Shown in pieces: positions 15,255-24,368 of a stretch of 64,000 nucleotides of DNA (position 1 is the first letter of the stretch; every line of letters begins with the position of its first letter). The notes under the pieces are model-generated. The model had not been told where the DNA came from, did not search any database, and saw only the letters and a program-made list of their open reading frames with translations. The DNA is from Bradyrhizobium sp. PSBB068 (GTDB lineage Bacteria > Pseudomonadota > Alphaproteobacteria > Rhizobiales > Xanthobacteraceae), in NCBI GenBank assembly GCA_016839165.1, contig CP069300.1:3472001-3536000 (forward strand). Reading direction: 5' to 3'. The position numbers and the translations under genes were made by a program.

Positions 15255-18082
15255 TAGTTGTCGCGGCCGATTTCCGAGCCGACCGGCTGCTGCGGGGCGG
15301 CGACCGAGGGCAGGCTGACCGGTCGCAACCCGATCAGTTCCGCGGTGCGGATCGCGCTGTTGCGCCAGAACGCGAACTCGTTGATCCGCGAATTCTCCAG
15401 GATCGCGATCGCGACCGCCGCCAGGAACGGCAGGCTCTGCAGCACCAGGACGCCGGCGAAGATGTAGATCTCCCGCACCTGCTTGTAGCCGTTGGTGACG
15501 ACCAGCACGATGGCGCCGATCAGGAGCAGCACGCCGATCACGGCCTCCCAGAACGCCTGGAATTCGATCGACATCCGCGACAGGCCGCCCTTGGAGGTGC
15601 GGGCGAAGGCGAGGTGCTCGGTGATCAGGCCCTGCGCCACCGCGCGCGACACCGTCCATTGCACGCTCATCGCCGCGATCATGGCGCCCAGCATCTGGCC
15701 GGCCTTGATGTTCACCCGCAGCCGGTAGAGCGCGACGAAATGCACCAGCGAGACGATGAAGGAGGCGATGATCGGAAGGGTCAGGATCTTGTCGGGGATC
15801 GCGATGTCGGCGAAGGCGACGATCGGCACCCAGATCAAATTGAGGATCGCGACCACGACGCCGAGACTTTCGGCGCCGAGCCAGTTGAGCCAGCCGAGCG
15901 AGAATTCGCGGCGCTGATCCGGCGTCAGCCGGCTCGCCCCGGGCAGGAAGCGGCGCCAGTGCTTCTTGACGATCTGGAAGCCGCCATAGGCCCAGCGGTG
16001 GCGCTGCTTCTTGAACGCCTCGTAGGTGTCGGGCAGCAGGCCTTCGCCGTAGCGCACATTGGTGTAGTGCGTGAGCCAGCCCGCCTGCTGGATCGAAAGG
16101 CCGAGATCGGTGTCCTCGCAGATCGTGTCGCTCGACCAGCCGCCGACCTTGTCCATCGCGGCGCGGCGGATCAGGCACATCGTGCCGTGCACGATGATGG
16201 CGTTGAACTCGTTGCGCTGGACCATGCCGATGTCGAAGAAGCCGGCATATTCGCCGTTCATGATGTAGTGCATCAGCGAGCGGTCGCCGTCGCGATGCTC
16301 CTGTGGCGCCTGCACCAGGCCGACGCGGGGATCGGCGAAGGCGGGGACGAGATCCTTGAGCCAGTCCGGATGCACGACATAGTCGGCGTCGATGATGCCG
16401 ATGATCTCGGCATCCGCCGCGGTGCGTTCCATCGCGATCCGCAGCGCGCCGGCCTTGAAGCCCTGCACCTTCTCGGCATTGATGAACTTGAAGCGCTCGC
16501 CGAGCTGCCGGCAGTGATCCTGGATCGGCCGCCAGAACTCGGGATCCGGCGTGTTGTTGATGATGCAGACGCACTCGAAATTCGGATAGTCGAGCCGCGA
16601 CACCGCATCGAGCGTCTGCTTCAGCATCTCGACCGGTTCGAAATAGGCCGGGATGTGGATCGAGACCTTCGGAAACTTGACGTCCTCGCCGATGGTGGCG
16701 GGCGCCAGCGTCGCGCTCTTGCCGATCAGCCGGCGTGGGCCATGGCCGAACGCCACCGCCGCGATCTCCTCGATCCGCGCCATCGCGATCAGCACCAGCG
16801 GCACCAGCAGCACGAGGCCGAGGCTGAGCGCGAAGGCCGAGCCCCAGACGAAATAATGCGTGGTCCAGTATGAGAACACGGTCGCAACCCAGGCGCCGAC
16901 GCCATTGGCGGCGGCCGACAGCACCAGCGCCTGCATCACCGTCGGCTGGTCCAGCCGCAGGATCGGCAGCGACATGAACAGGCCGACGAGGACCGCGACC
17001 AGCGCGATCTTCCAGTAATTCAGGTCGGTGACCGGACCGGTCCAGGCGAACTTCGCCTCGCGGTCGGCATTGAGGATGCCCCAGTAGGGACCGACGCCGC
17101 CTTCGAAGTACTTCCAGGGCTGATCGATCGCTTCGACGATGTTGTAGTCCATGCCGATGGCTTCGGCGCGGGTGACGAAGTTGCGCAGCACGGTGGCCTG
17201 CTGGAACGCGCCCGGCTCGGCGTTGCGCAGATTGTAGCCCTGGCTCGGCCAGCCGAACTCGGCGATCAGGATGCGCTTGCCGGGGAAGGAGTCGCGCAAC
17301 AGATTGTAGCGGTCGACCGCCTGGTCCACCGCCTGCTTGTCGGTGAAGTTTTCCCAGTAGGGCAGCACGTGGGCGGCGATGAAGTCGGACGAATTGGCGA
17401 GCTGCGGATGGTCTCGCCAGATGTTCCAGATTTCACCGGTCGTGACGGGAACGTTGACCGATTTCTTGACGCGCTGGATCACCTTGATCAGGCGGTGCAC
17501 GTTGCTTTCGGCAATCGCCCATTTGACCGCTTCGCCGCGCTTGTCTTCGGGCTGCGTTTCCGCGTCGTGCAGGCGTTGCGCCTCCTCGCGAAGGATTCGT
17601 TCGGATTCCTCCGGCGGCACTCCGACTTCCGGAACCGAGCCGAGGTTTTCGAGCGGGACCTGCTCGCCGCGGAACACGGTTTCGTTGCCGACCACGATGC
17701 CGATGACGTTGCTGTTGCGCTTGGCAAGATTGATCGCAGCTTCGATCTCGCGGTTGTTGCGGTTGGCGTCCTTGTCGATCCAGGCGCCGACCGTGACCTT
17801 CATGCCGAACTCGGCGGCGACCGGCGGCACCAGTTCGTTGCCTTCGGTCGACGAATAGAGGCGGACCGCCTTGGTGAGCGTCGAGAGCTTTCTGAGGTCC
17901 GTGCGCACCTTCTCGGTGTCGGCGGCAACGTCCGCGACCGTGTGGCCCGACTCGAACGGGGCGTAGGACAGGCTCGGCAGCGTGCCACGGAAATCGGGCG
18001 CTGCCTGCTTCTCCTGGAAGAGACCCCACAGGGCGGCGTGAGCGGCGGTGACAAGCAACAGGACGGCGACGACGGCGCGCAT
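15254..18082 (-). CDS. ndvB: Cyclic beta-glucan synthase NdvB (GH17-like domain fused to a GT2 glycosyltransferase)
   Basis: 942 residues, close to the roughly 100-kDa NdvB of B. japonicum, which polymerises UDP-glucose into the beta-1,3 backbone of cyclic beta-(1,3),(1,6)-glucan at the inner membrane. An N-terminal signal-anchor (MRAVVAVLLLVTAAHAALWG) leads to a GH17-like domain at about 35-350 with both glutamates (VVGNETVFRGE; IAEFGWPSQG). Two to three membrane spans follow (about 355-445). The family 2 glycosyltransferase spans about 470-730, with DAD (GIIDADYVVHP), ED (ICEDTDLGL) and QRHRW of the Q/RxxRW motif. The C-terminal spans cover about 740-905. It is transcribed together with, or next to, ndvD. 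Confidence 0.9.
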   Translation of the reverse strand: MRAVVAVLLLVTAAHAALWGLFQEKQAAPDFRGTLPSLSYAPFESGHTVADVAADTEKVRTDLRKLSTLTKAVRLYSSTEGNELVPPVAAEFGMKVTVGAWIDKDANRNNREIEAAINLAKRNSNVIGIVVGNETVFRGEQVPLENLGSVPEVGVPPEESERILREEAQRLHDAETQPEDKRGEAVKWAIAESNVHRLIKVIQRVKKSVNVPVTTGEIWNIWRDHPQLANSSDFIAAHVLPYWENFTDKQAVDQAVDRYNLLRDSFPGKRILIAEFGWPSQGYNLRNAEPGAFQQATVLRNFVTRAEAIGMDYNIVEAIDQPWKYFEGGVGPYWGILNADREAKFAWTGPVTDLNYWKIALVAVLVGLFMSLPILRLDQPTVMQALVLSAAANGVGAWVATVFSYWTTHYFVWGSAFALSLGLVLLVPLVLIAMARIEEIAAVAFGHGPRRLIGKSATLAPATIGEDVKFPKVSIHIPAYFEPVEMLKQTLDAVSRLDYPNFECVCIINNTPDPEFWRPIQDHCRQLGERFKFINAEKVQGFKAGALRIAMERTAADAEIIGIIDADYVVHPDWLKDLVPAFADPRVGLVQAPQEHRDGDRSLMHYIMNGEYAGFFDIGMVQRNEFNAIIVHGTMCLIRRAAMDKVGGWSSDTICEDTDLGLSIQQAGWLTHYTNVRYGEGLLPDTYEAFKKQRHRWAYGGFQIVKKHWRRFLPGASRLTPDQRREFSLGWLNWLGAESLGVVVAILNLIWVPIVAFADIAIPDKILTLPIIASFIVSLVHFVALYRLRVNIKAGQMLGAMIAAMSVQWTVSRAVAQGLITEHLAFARTSKGGLSRMSIEFQAFWEAVIGVLLLIGAIVLVVTNGYKQVREIYIFAGVLVLQSLPFLAAVAIAILENSRINEFAFWRNSAIRTAELIGLRPVSLPSVAAPQQPVGSEIGRDN

Positions 18083-18275
18083 CGCGGTTAAACCATACGG
18101 GGCCTGAGATTGAGGACTAAGCGAACCCGTCCCCTGGGTTCGACCAACATGGCGGCGGAGCGAAAGATATCTCCGCCATCCGATTTAACAACTGGTATGC
18201 CGCAATGGCGTTTTAAGGGCGCAAGCCGTTCCAGCCGCGAAAAAAATCGCGGCCGGTCCCGATCGCGCGGCGCGC

Positions 18276-18881
18276 TTATTTCGACGCCGGCGCAGGCGAG
18301 GCCGACGGGGTTGGCGCAGGCGAGGGTGACGCTGCCGGCGCTGGCGCGCCATTGCCGGCCGTCGACGGCGCCGGGGTGGGTGCAGGCGCGGCGGCGGCGG
18401 CCTGCGGCTGGGCGCCCGGATTGATCCAGCAGGCGTGGATGCGGCCGTCGAGGCTGCCGCGCACCTTGTCGTCGATCTGGGCGCCGAACCGGGTCAGGCA
18501 GCGGAACGCGGCCTGGACGTGGCCGCCGGGGCAGCCGAACCGGTCATAGAGGTCGAGATGACGGAATGCGGTATCGAGGTCGTCGTTCCACATCAGGCGG
18601 ACCACGCGGCGGCCGAGCCAGACGCATTCCGGATTGCCGGCCGGACCATTGATGGCCTGCTGGGCCTCGACGAATTCCTCGACCTTGCGCTGGTTGGCTT
18701 CCCGCGCGGCAGTGGCGTCGGCCTGTCCGGGCTGCTGTTTGGCCTGGTCCGGCGGATTCGGTGTGCCGCTCTGGGCGAAAGCGCCGCCGTCTCCGGTCAG
18801 GAGCGCAAGGCCTGTGACAAGGCCCGTTACGGCAAGGTGGCGCAAAGCAGTGTTCTTCAACTCAAGCAGCCGTCGACGCAT
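18276..18881 (-). CDS. ndvD: NdvD-like periplasmic or anchored protein of the beta-glucan locus
   Basis: 201 residues in the ndvB-ndvC interval, the place where ndvD lies in B. japonicum. There ndvD is needed for glucan synthesis in vivo and nodulation but is not the polymerase, and its product has a single membrane span. This protein has one hydrophobic segment (about residues 18-36, VTGLVTGLALLTGDGGAFA) that is either a signal peptide or an anchor. A compact domain with four cysteines (PECVWLG, RFGCPGG, AFRCLTR, IHACWIN) spans about 80-150. The last 50 residues are a Pro/Ala linker-like tail. Naming rests on position and architecture; sequence identity to NdvD was not checked. Confidence 0.6.
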   Translation of the reverse strand: MRRRLLELKNTALRHLAVTGLVTGLALLTGDGGAFAQSGTPNPPDQAKQQPGQADATAAREANQRKVEEFVEAQQAINGPAGNPECVWLGRRVVRLMWNDDLDTAFRHLDLYDRFGCPGGHVQAAFRCLTRFGAQIDDKVRGSLDGRIHACWINPGAQPQAAAAAPAPTPAPSTAGNGAPAPAASPSPAPTPSASPAPASK

Positions 18882-19126
18882 GTATTCCCCGATAATGTTC
18901 CTGCCCCCGCGGGATCATCCTAACGGCTCGCGTGATGCCGTCCAAATAGGTCTCCAGTGCGGCGGAGACTCTGGCGGAGTCAGATGACCGGAATTTGGTA
19001 TTTTGTCCAGCAAACTCACAACTTTATCGTTCCAGAGCAAAACTGTCGCAGGACAACCATGGTATTGACCTAATCCTACTCTTGGCAGACGGGCTGTGAC
19101 CGGCTAATTCGACGGTCCCCCGGAGG
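18882..19126. promoter_or_regulatory. Divergent intergenic region of the ndv locus
   Basis: The 245 bases between the ndvD and ndvC start codons must hold the promoters of both transcripts. No clear operator palindrome was found. The half nearest ndvC is more AT-rich (TTTGGTATTTTGTCCAGCAA), as expected near a promoter. Confidence 0.35.
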
Positions 19127-20755
19127 ATGGAACCGATTTCGCTTCGTACGCCGCTGGCGCTTCTCCTGATCTCGCTCGCCGTGATTGCATCCGTGTGGTG
19201 GTGGCTCGCCACGCCGATTACGCTCGTGCGCGCGCCGATCGATCCTGCCGCAAAGCTGCAATGCGTGTCCTACACGCCGTTCCGCGGCGCCCAGACGCCG
19301 CTCGATCCCACCACGCAGATTCCGGTCGAGCAGATCGAGCAGGACTTCGCCGATCTCGCCAAGGTCACCGACTGCGTGCGCACCTATTCGATCGAGAACG
19401 GCCTCGACCAGGTCCCCGCCGTCGCGGCCAAGGTCGGGTTGAAGGTGATGCAGGGCATCTGGCTCAGCAGCAACCGTTTCAAGAACCTGCAGCAGATCGC
19501 GATCGCGGTGCGGCTCGCCAAGGAATATCCGGGCGTGGTCACCTCGCTGATCGTCGGCAACGAAGTGCTGCTGCGCGGTGAGATGACAGCCGCCGATCTG
19601 GCCGGCAACATCCGCGCGGTGAAGGCTTCGGCCGGCAATATCCCGGTCACCTATGCCGACGTCTGGGAATACTGGATAAAGAACCGCGAGATCTATGACG
19701 CGGTCGATTTCGTCACCATTCACATCCTGCCGTATTGGGAGGACATCCCGGTCAAGGCGAAGTACGCCGCGGCGCATGTCGACGAGATCCGCAAGAGGAT
19801 GGCGGTCACGTTCCCTGGCAAGGAGATCCTGATCGGCGAGACCGGCTGGCCGAGCCAGGGGCGGATGCGGGAGGGCGCATTGCCGTCGCGCACCAACCAG
19901 GCTCGGGTGGTGTCGGAGATCCTCGACCTCGCCAAGAGCGAGGGCTTTCGCGTCAACCTGATCGAGGCCTATGACCAGCCCTGGAAGCGCAAGCTCGAGG
20001 GCACCGTCGGCGGCAATTGGGGCCTGTTCGATTCGGTGAAGCGGCAGGTCAAATATCCACCCGGCGTTCCGATCTCCAACTATCCGGACTGGAAGCTGCA
20101 GATGGCGGGCGGCATGGCGCTGTCGGTCGCCACCTTCCTGGTGGCCTGGCTGACATTGCGCCGCAGGCCCTGGACGCCACGGCCGTCGGCCTGGATTGCA
20201 GTCGCCATTTCGGCGACGACGGCGGGGGCGCTGCTCGGGATCGCCGGCGACAAGATGTATTACGAGAGCTACGGCACCAGCGGCTTTCTGCATTGGGGCG
20301 TGCTGCTCGCGGCCGCGATCATCGCGCCCTTGCTGACCGCGCATGCGCTGATTGCCGGGCGCTCGCTGCCGACCTTCCTGGAACTGATCGGGCCGCGCGA
20401 CTATCGCGGCAAGGGCGCGATCGGCGCACTACTGGCGATCGTGCTTGCCGTCACCACCGTCATCGCCGCCGAGACCGCGCTCGGCTTCGCCTTCGATCCG
20501 CGTTATCGCGACTTCCCCTATGCCTCGCTGACCATGGCCGTGGTGCCGTTCGCGCTGCTGACCATGCTCAACCGCCCGAAGGAAGGCATCCGGCCGCTCG
20601 CCGAATCCGTGTTCGCCGGCCTGCTCGCGATCGCCGCCCTCTACACGATCTACAACGAGGGCACGATCAACTGGCAGTCGGACTGGACCTGCGTGATGTA
20701 TCTGTTGCTCGCCGCTACGCTGTGGCGGGCGCGGGCCGCGCAAAACCCAGGATGA
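19127..20755 (+). CDS. ndvC: Beta-glucan synthesis protein NdvC (GH17-like, membrane-bound)
   Basis: 542 residues (about 60 kDa), matching the size of B. japonicum NdvC, which is needed for the beta-1,6 linkages of the cyclic glucan; mutants make a beta-1,3 product. A signal-anchor at about residues 8-27 precedes a GH17-like domain (about 40-305) with both catalytic glutamates in LIVGNEVLLRGE and ILIGETGWPSQG, the same motifs as the NdvB N-terminus. The C-terminal 230 residues hold about seven or eight hydrophobic segments. The probable role is a transglycosylase acting on the periplasmic side. The 3' end overlaps the convergent gene at 20715-21095. Confidence 0.85.
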   Translation: MEPISLRTPLALLLISLAVIASVWWWLATPITLVRAPIDPAAKLQCVSYTPFRGAQTPLDPTTQIPVEQIEQDFADLAKVTDCVRTYSIENGLDQVPAVAAKVGLKVMQGIWLSSNRFKNLQQIAIAVRLAKEYPGVVTSLIVGNEVLLRGEMTAADLAGNIRAVKASAGNIPVTYADVWEYWIKNREIYDAVDFVTIHILPYWEDIPVKAKYAAAHVDEIRKRMAVTFPGKEILIGETGWPSQGRMREGALPSRTNQARVVSEILDLAKSEGFRVNLIEAYDQPWKRKLEGTVGGNWGLFDSVKRQVKYPPGVPISNYPDWKLQMAGGMALSVATFLVAWLTLRRRPWTPRPSAWIAVAISATTAGALLGIAGDKMYYESYGTSGFLHWGVLLAAAIIAPLLTAHALIAGRSLPTFLELIGPRDYRGKGAIGALLAIVLAVTTVIAAETALGFAFDPRYRDFPYASLTMAVVPFALLTMLNRPKEGIRPLAESVFAGLLAIAALYTIYNEGTINWQSDWTCVMYLLLAATLWRARAAQNPG

Positions 20756-21095
20756 ACAGGCCGATCGCAAGGCCTGACAACACGACGTTGTAGAGCACGA
20801 TCCCGAGCCCGGCGGCAATCAGCCCGCCGGTGAGCAGCACGATCGAGGGCCGCATCAGGTTCAACAGCGCGATCACCAGCGCGGTGATGCCGAACACCGA
20901 ATTCTTGAACAGCACGGTCGAGAGCGCACGCGCCTTGCAGAGCATGGTCTGCGTGCCGGCGTCGCAGGCCAGCGCGACGGGCGAGAACTCGATCGCCAGA
21001 TAGCGCACGTAGAGCGCGTACCCGACAGTGACGAAGCCGACGACCATCAGGAACTGGACCTGATAGGGGGAGAGGCGGAACGGAGGTTTTGTCAT
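20715..21095 (-). CDS. Hypothetical four-span membrane protein
   Basis: 126 residues with hydrophobic segments at about 12-30, 62-80, 84-100 and 104-122 and a loop with two cysteines between the first two (ALACDAGTQTMLCKARA). The gene is convergent with ndvC and their coding 3' ends overlap by 41 bases, which is unusual for a pair otherwise free to end apart. No known family; a role beside the glucan locus is possible but only inferred from position. Confidence 0.65.
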   Translation of the reverse strand: MTKPPFRLSPYQVQFLMVVGFVTVGYALYVRYLAIEFSPVALACDAGTQTMLCKARALSTVLFKNSVFGITALVIALLNLMRPSIVLLTGGLIAAGLGIVLYNVVLSGLAIGLFILGFARPAPATA

Positions 21096-21190
21096 CGCGG
21101 CACTATGGTCGGGAACGGGGGCTGGGACAAGGCTCGGTCAAAGCAGCGAAATCGGTTGAGAATTTGGCCGCAATCCTTTGCCGGACATGA

Positions 21191-22678
21191 CTATTGGCTG
21201 TTTCGCCGGAACATCGACGAGATTGTCGCAGGCTCCGGCTTCTTTTCCTCGACGGCCGGTTGCGGCGGCGCGGCGAGGGTGCTGCGCTTCGGCGCCAACC
21301 GCCGGTGCGGCTGCGCCGCTCTGGCTCCGGCGGGCGGCTCGTTTACGGCCAGCCGCTGGCCGTCATAGATCGCCGTCTCGCAGGTCCGCTGGATCAGGCT
21401 GAGGCCGGCGCAGATCTTGGCAGCGGTGCCGGCGTCGTTCAGCGGTCCGGCGACCAGGCGCAGCTGCATGCCGAGTCCGTTGCTGTTTTCCTTGATGACG
21501 ATGATCGGCCGCAGCGCGGCCAGCGGCGCGTTGGCCTTAGCCTTCAACAAGCCGCGCCATAATGCCCGTAGTCCGTTGACCGAATTTGCGGTGCCGAGAT
21601 CGACGCCGAATTCGGTGCGGTGGATCTGAGCCTTCGGCGCGTCGTCTTCAACGTCGGAGTCCGGATCCGGTGTGATCACCAGCGGCGGTATCGGTGCGGC
21701 GTTGACGTCGTTGGCGGTCGGCGGCTTGATCGTTGCGGTCGCCTTGCTCGCCGCAGGTTCGAGCGATGCCACCCGCGGCTTCTCGGCAGGTGGCTTGTCC
21801 GCGACCGGCAGCGCCGCAAGCGCTGCCGCGGCCGCCTTTGTATCCTCGGCACTGGCTGCCGCAGCTGCGGCACTCATCGGACTGGCAACTGTTGCGGCGG
21901 GAGCAGGAGCCGGCGACGAATTGTCAGCCGCCAACGGCTTCTCTGTGGCAACCGGCGGCTTCGCCGAGGCGGGCGCCGGCTTCCTGTCAGCCGTTACAGG
22001 CTTGTCGGCCGCAGCAGCGGGCTTTTCGGTTGGTGGCGGCTTGCTGTCGGTGGCTGCCGGTACCTTGTCGGGCGTGACCGGCTTGTCCGATACGGCAGGC
22101 GGCGTGGTTGCGACGATGGCAACGGCTGGTGCGGCGGCGGACGCCGTATTGGCGGAGGTCGGCGGTGTGACGGGGGCCGCCGCCGAGGGAGGCGGTCCCG
22201 GCACAGGTGCGGCCGGCTGCTTTGCGATCGTGCCGGTCACGGAGTCGAGACCCTGTTCCAGCGTGGTGACGCGCGAATAGAGCCGGTCGCGGTCGCCGTT
22301 CAGCGTATCGATCGCGGAGGCGAGCCGGCGCGTCTCGTTATGGCTCTCCTTCGCCAATGTCTGCAATTGCTGGGCCTGGCGTGCGATGTCTGACGCGGCG
22401 ACCAGGTCGCGACGCATCGTCAGTGCCGACTGGTTGGCCATCACGGCGATGGTGACGGCGCCGACCGCAGCTGCGCCCCACGAGCCGAGCCGCCACAGCA
22501 TGCGGCGATCGAAGGCGTCCTCTTCGGCCAAAAAGCCGGAGGTGCTCTCGGTGTCTAAATCCGCCGCCAGACTGTCGCGATCTTTGGCCAAAGCCCGCTT
22601 GGCCCTCCTCAAGGCCCGCCGAATCACGAGGCAAAGATTAACAGGAAATGGACCGGGAACTTGAATCCGGAGGACCAT
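21191..22678 (-). CDS. Membrane-anchored SPOR-like domain protein with a long Ala/Pro linker
   Basis: About 495 residues from the ATG at 22678; a GTG at 22627 is an alternative. It has a basic N-terminus ([16 protein letters not shown]), one membrane span at about residues 62-78 ([17 protein letters not shown]), and a short coiled-coil-like stretch ([20 protein letters not shown], then [18 protein letters not shown]). A linker of some 200 residues rich in Ala, Pro, Lys and Thr follows. A SPOR-like C-terminal domain covers about 390-480 ([40 protein letters not shown]), and such domains bind denuded peptidoglycan at division sites. It is divergent from glmU, a peptidoglycan-precursor gene, which fits an envelope role. 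Confidence 0.7.
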   Translation of the reverse strand: MVLRIQVPGPFPVNLCLVIRRALRRAKRALAKDRDSLAADLDTESTSGFLAEEDAFDRRMLWRLGSWGAAAVGAVTIAVMANQSALTMRRDLVAASDIARQAQQLQTLAKESHNETRRLASAIDTLNGDRDRLYSRVTTLEQGLDSVTGTIAKQPAAPVPGPPPSAAAPVTPPTSANTASAAAPAVAIVATTPPAVSDKPVTPDKVPAATDSKPPPTEKPAAAADKPVTADRKPAPASAKPPVATEKPLAADNSSPAPAPAATVASPMSAAAAAASAEDTKAAAAALAALPVADKPPAEKPRVASLEPAASKATATIKPPTANDVNAAPIPPLVITPDPDSDVEDDAPKAQIHRTEFGVDLGTANSVNGLRALWRGLLKAKANAPLAALRPIIVIKENSNGLGMQLRLVAGPLNDAGTAAKICAGLSLIQRTCETAIYDGQRLAVNEPPAGARAAQPHRRLAPKRSTLAAPPQPAVEEKKPEPATISSMFRRNSQ

Positions 22679-22814
22679 GAGGGCGAAACGGTTTCTTCTG
22701 CCGGGGAAAACAATTAAAGACGGCCTCCAAGAAGGCTTTGAACGTAAGCTTTGGACGTTAGCTTTGAACGTAAGGTTGGCGCGGCGAACTTCGCGCGATA
22801 TCGGGGATTTTCGA

Positions 22815-24173
22815 ATGACTGCGCGAACGAGCCTGACAGTGGTGCTTGCGGCCGGCGAGGGCACGCGGATGCGCTCGTCGCTGCCGAAAGTGCTGCACCC
22901 CGTGGCCGGGCAGGCGTTGCTGGTGCATGTGCTCAATGCCGCCGCCTCCGGCGTGGGCTCGCAGCTCGCGGTGGTGATCGGCCCCGATCACGAGGCGGTC
23001 GCCGCCGAGGCGCGCCGGGTGCGGCCCGATGCCGGGATCTACGTGCAGCGCGAACGGCTTGGCACCGCGCATGCGGTGCTGGCGGCGCGCGAGGCGATCG
23101 CCGGCGGCGCCGACGACCTGCTGGTCGCGTTCGGCGACACGCCGCTGATCTCGGCCGAGACCTTTGCGCGGATGCGCGCGCCGCTGCGCGACGGCGCGGC
23201 GCTGGCGGTGCTCGGCTTCCATGCCGCCGACCCGACCGGCTACGGCCGGCTGGTGGTCGAGAACGGCACGCTGGTGGCGATTCGCGAGCACGCTGACGCC
23301 AGCCCCGAGCAGCGCACCATCACGCTGTGCAATGCCGGCGTAATGGCGTTCGACGGCAGGACCGCGCTCGCGATCATCGAGAAGATCGGCAACGCCAACG
23401 CCAAGGGCGAATACTACCTGACCGATGCCGTCGGCATCGTCAGGGACATGGGATTGGAGGCCGTCGTGATCGAGACCAGCGAAGACGAAGTGCGCGGCAT
23501 CAACACCAAGGCGCAGCTCGCCGAGGCCGAGGCTGTGATGCAGGCGCGACTGCGCAAGGCCGCGCTCGATGCCGGCGTGACCCTGATCGCGCCGGACACC
23601 GTCCATCTCGCCGCCGATACCAAATTCGGCAACGACGTCGTGATCGAGCCGTTCGTGGTGATCGGACCGGGCGTCTCGATCGACGATGGCGCGGTGATCC
23701 ATTCGTTTTCGCACCTCGTCGAGGCGAAGGTCGGCAAAAAGGTGTCGGTTGGTCCCTACGCGCGGCTGCGGCCGGGCACCTCGCTCGGTGACGGCGCGCG
23801 GATCGGCAATTTCGTCGAGACCAAGGCCGCGGTGCTCGAGGCTGGCGTCAAGGTCAACCATCTCTCCTATGTCGGCGACGCCCATGTCGGCGCCAATTCC
23901 AACCTCGGCGCCGGCACCATCACCTGCAACTATGACGGCTTCCTCAAGCACGAGACCTTGATCGGCGAGGGCGCCTTCGTCGGCACCAATACGTCGCTGG
24001 TCGCGCCGGTCACGATCGGCAAGGGCGCCTATATCGGCTCGGGCTCCGTCATCACCAGGGACGTTCCCGACGACGCCATGGCGCTGGAGCGCAGTGAGCA
24101 GTCGATCCGCGAGGGCGGCGCTGCGCGTTACCGCGCAGCGAAGCTGAAGGCGAAGGCGGCGAAGGGGAAGTGA
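22815..24173 (+). CDS. glmU: Bifunctional UDP-N-acetylglucosamine pyrophosphorylase / glucosamine-1-phosphate N-acetyltransferase
   Basis: Acetylates glucosamine-1-phosphate and couples it to UTP, the last two steps to UDP-GlcNAc for peptidoglycan and lipid A. 452 residues from the ATG at 22815 ([20 protein letters not shown]), the usual size. The N-terminal uridyltransferase domain shows [19 protein letters not shown] and GDTPLIS. The left-handed beta-helix of hexapeptide repeats starts near residue 260. The acetyltransferase site shows GNFVETK and [20 protein letters not shown]. The longer upstream frame overlaps the divergent gene and is not used. GlmS, which makes its substrate precursor, is 9.5 kb downstream on the same strand. 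Confidence 0.96.
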   Translation: MTARTSLTVVLAAGEGTRMRSSLPKVLHPVAGQALLVHVLNAAASGVGSQLAVVIGPDHEAVAAEARRVRPDAGIYVQRERLGTAHAVLAAREAIAGGADDLLVAFGDTPLISAETFARMRAPLRDGAALAVLGFHAADPTGYGRLVVENGTLVAIREHADASPEQRTITLCNAGVMAFDGRTALAIIEKIGNANAKGEYYLTDAVGIVRDMGLEAVVIETSEDEVRGINTKAQLAEAEAVMQARLRKAALDAGVTLIAPDTVHLAADTKFGNDVVIEPFVVIGPGVSIDDGAVIHSFSHLVEAKVGKKVSVGPYARLRPGTSLGDGARIGNFVETKAAVLEAGVKVNHLSYVGDAHVGANSNLGAGTITCNYDGFLKHETLIGEGAFVGTNTSLVAPVTIGKGAYIGSGSVITRDVPDDAMALERSEQSIREGGAARYRAAKLKAKAAKGK

Positions 24174-24215
24174 TCTTCTCCTGGTCTGATCGGGAGTCTG
24201 CCTCCGTCCCAAGAC

Positions 24216-24342
24216 GTCGTCCCTGCGGAAGTGTTCGCAGGGCCCCATAACCACAGGGTTGTGTTGCTGGAGCAAGCTGCGGCCACAGCGCGGCAAACCA
24301 GTTGGCGCTCGTGGTTATGGTCCGGCTCAGGGCCGGGACGAC
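24216..24342. repeat. Imperfect inverted repeat, MITE/REP-like, between glmU and actP
   Basis: Outer arms GTCGTCCC / GGGACGAC and inner arms CCATAACCAC / GTGGTTATGG (24245-24254 and 24311-24320) pair symmetrically over about 127 bases. It encodes nothing, sits in the convergent gap between glmU and actP, and resembles the dispersed intergenic repeats common in Bradyrhizobium genomes. Confidence 0.6.
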
Positions 24343-24368
24343 ACCGAATGTGCTGCGCGCTCAGTGAA

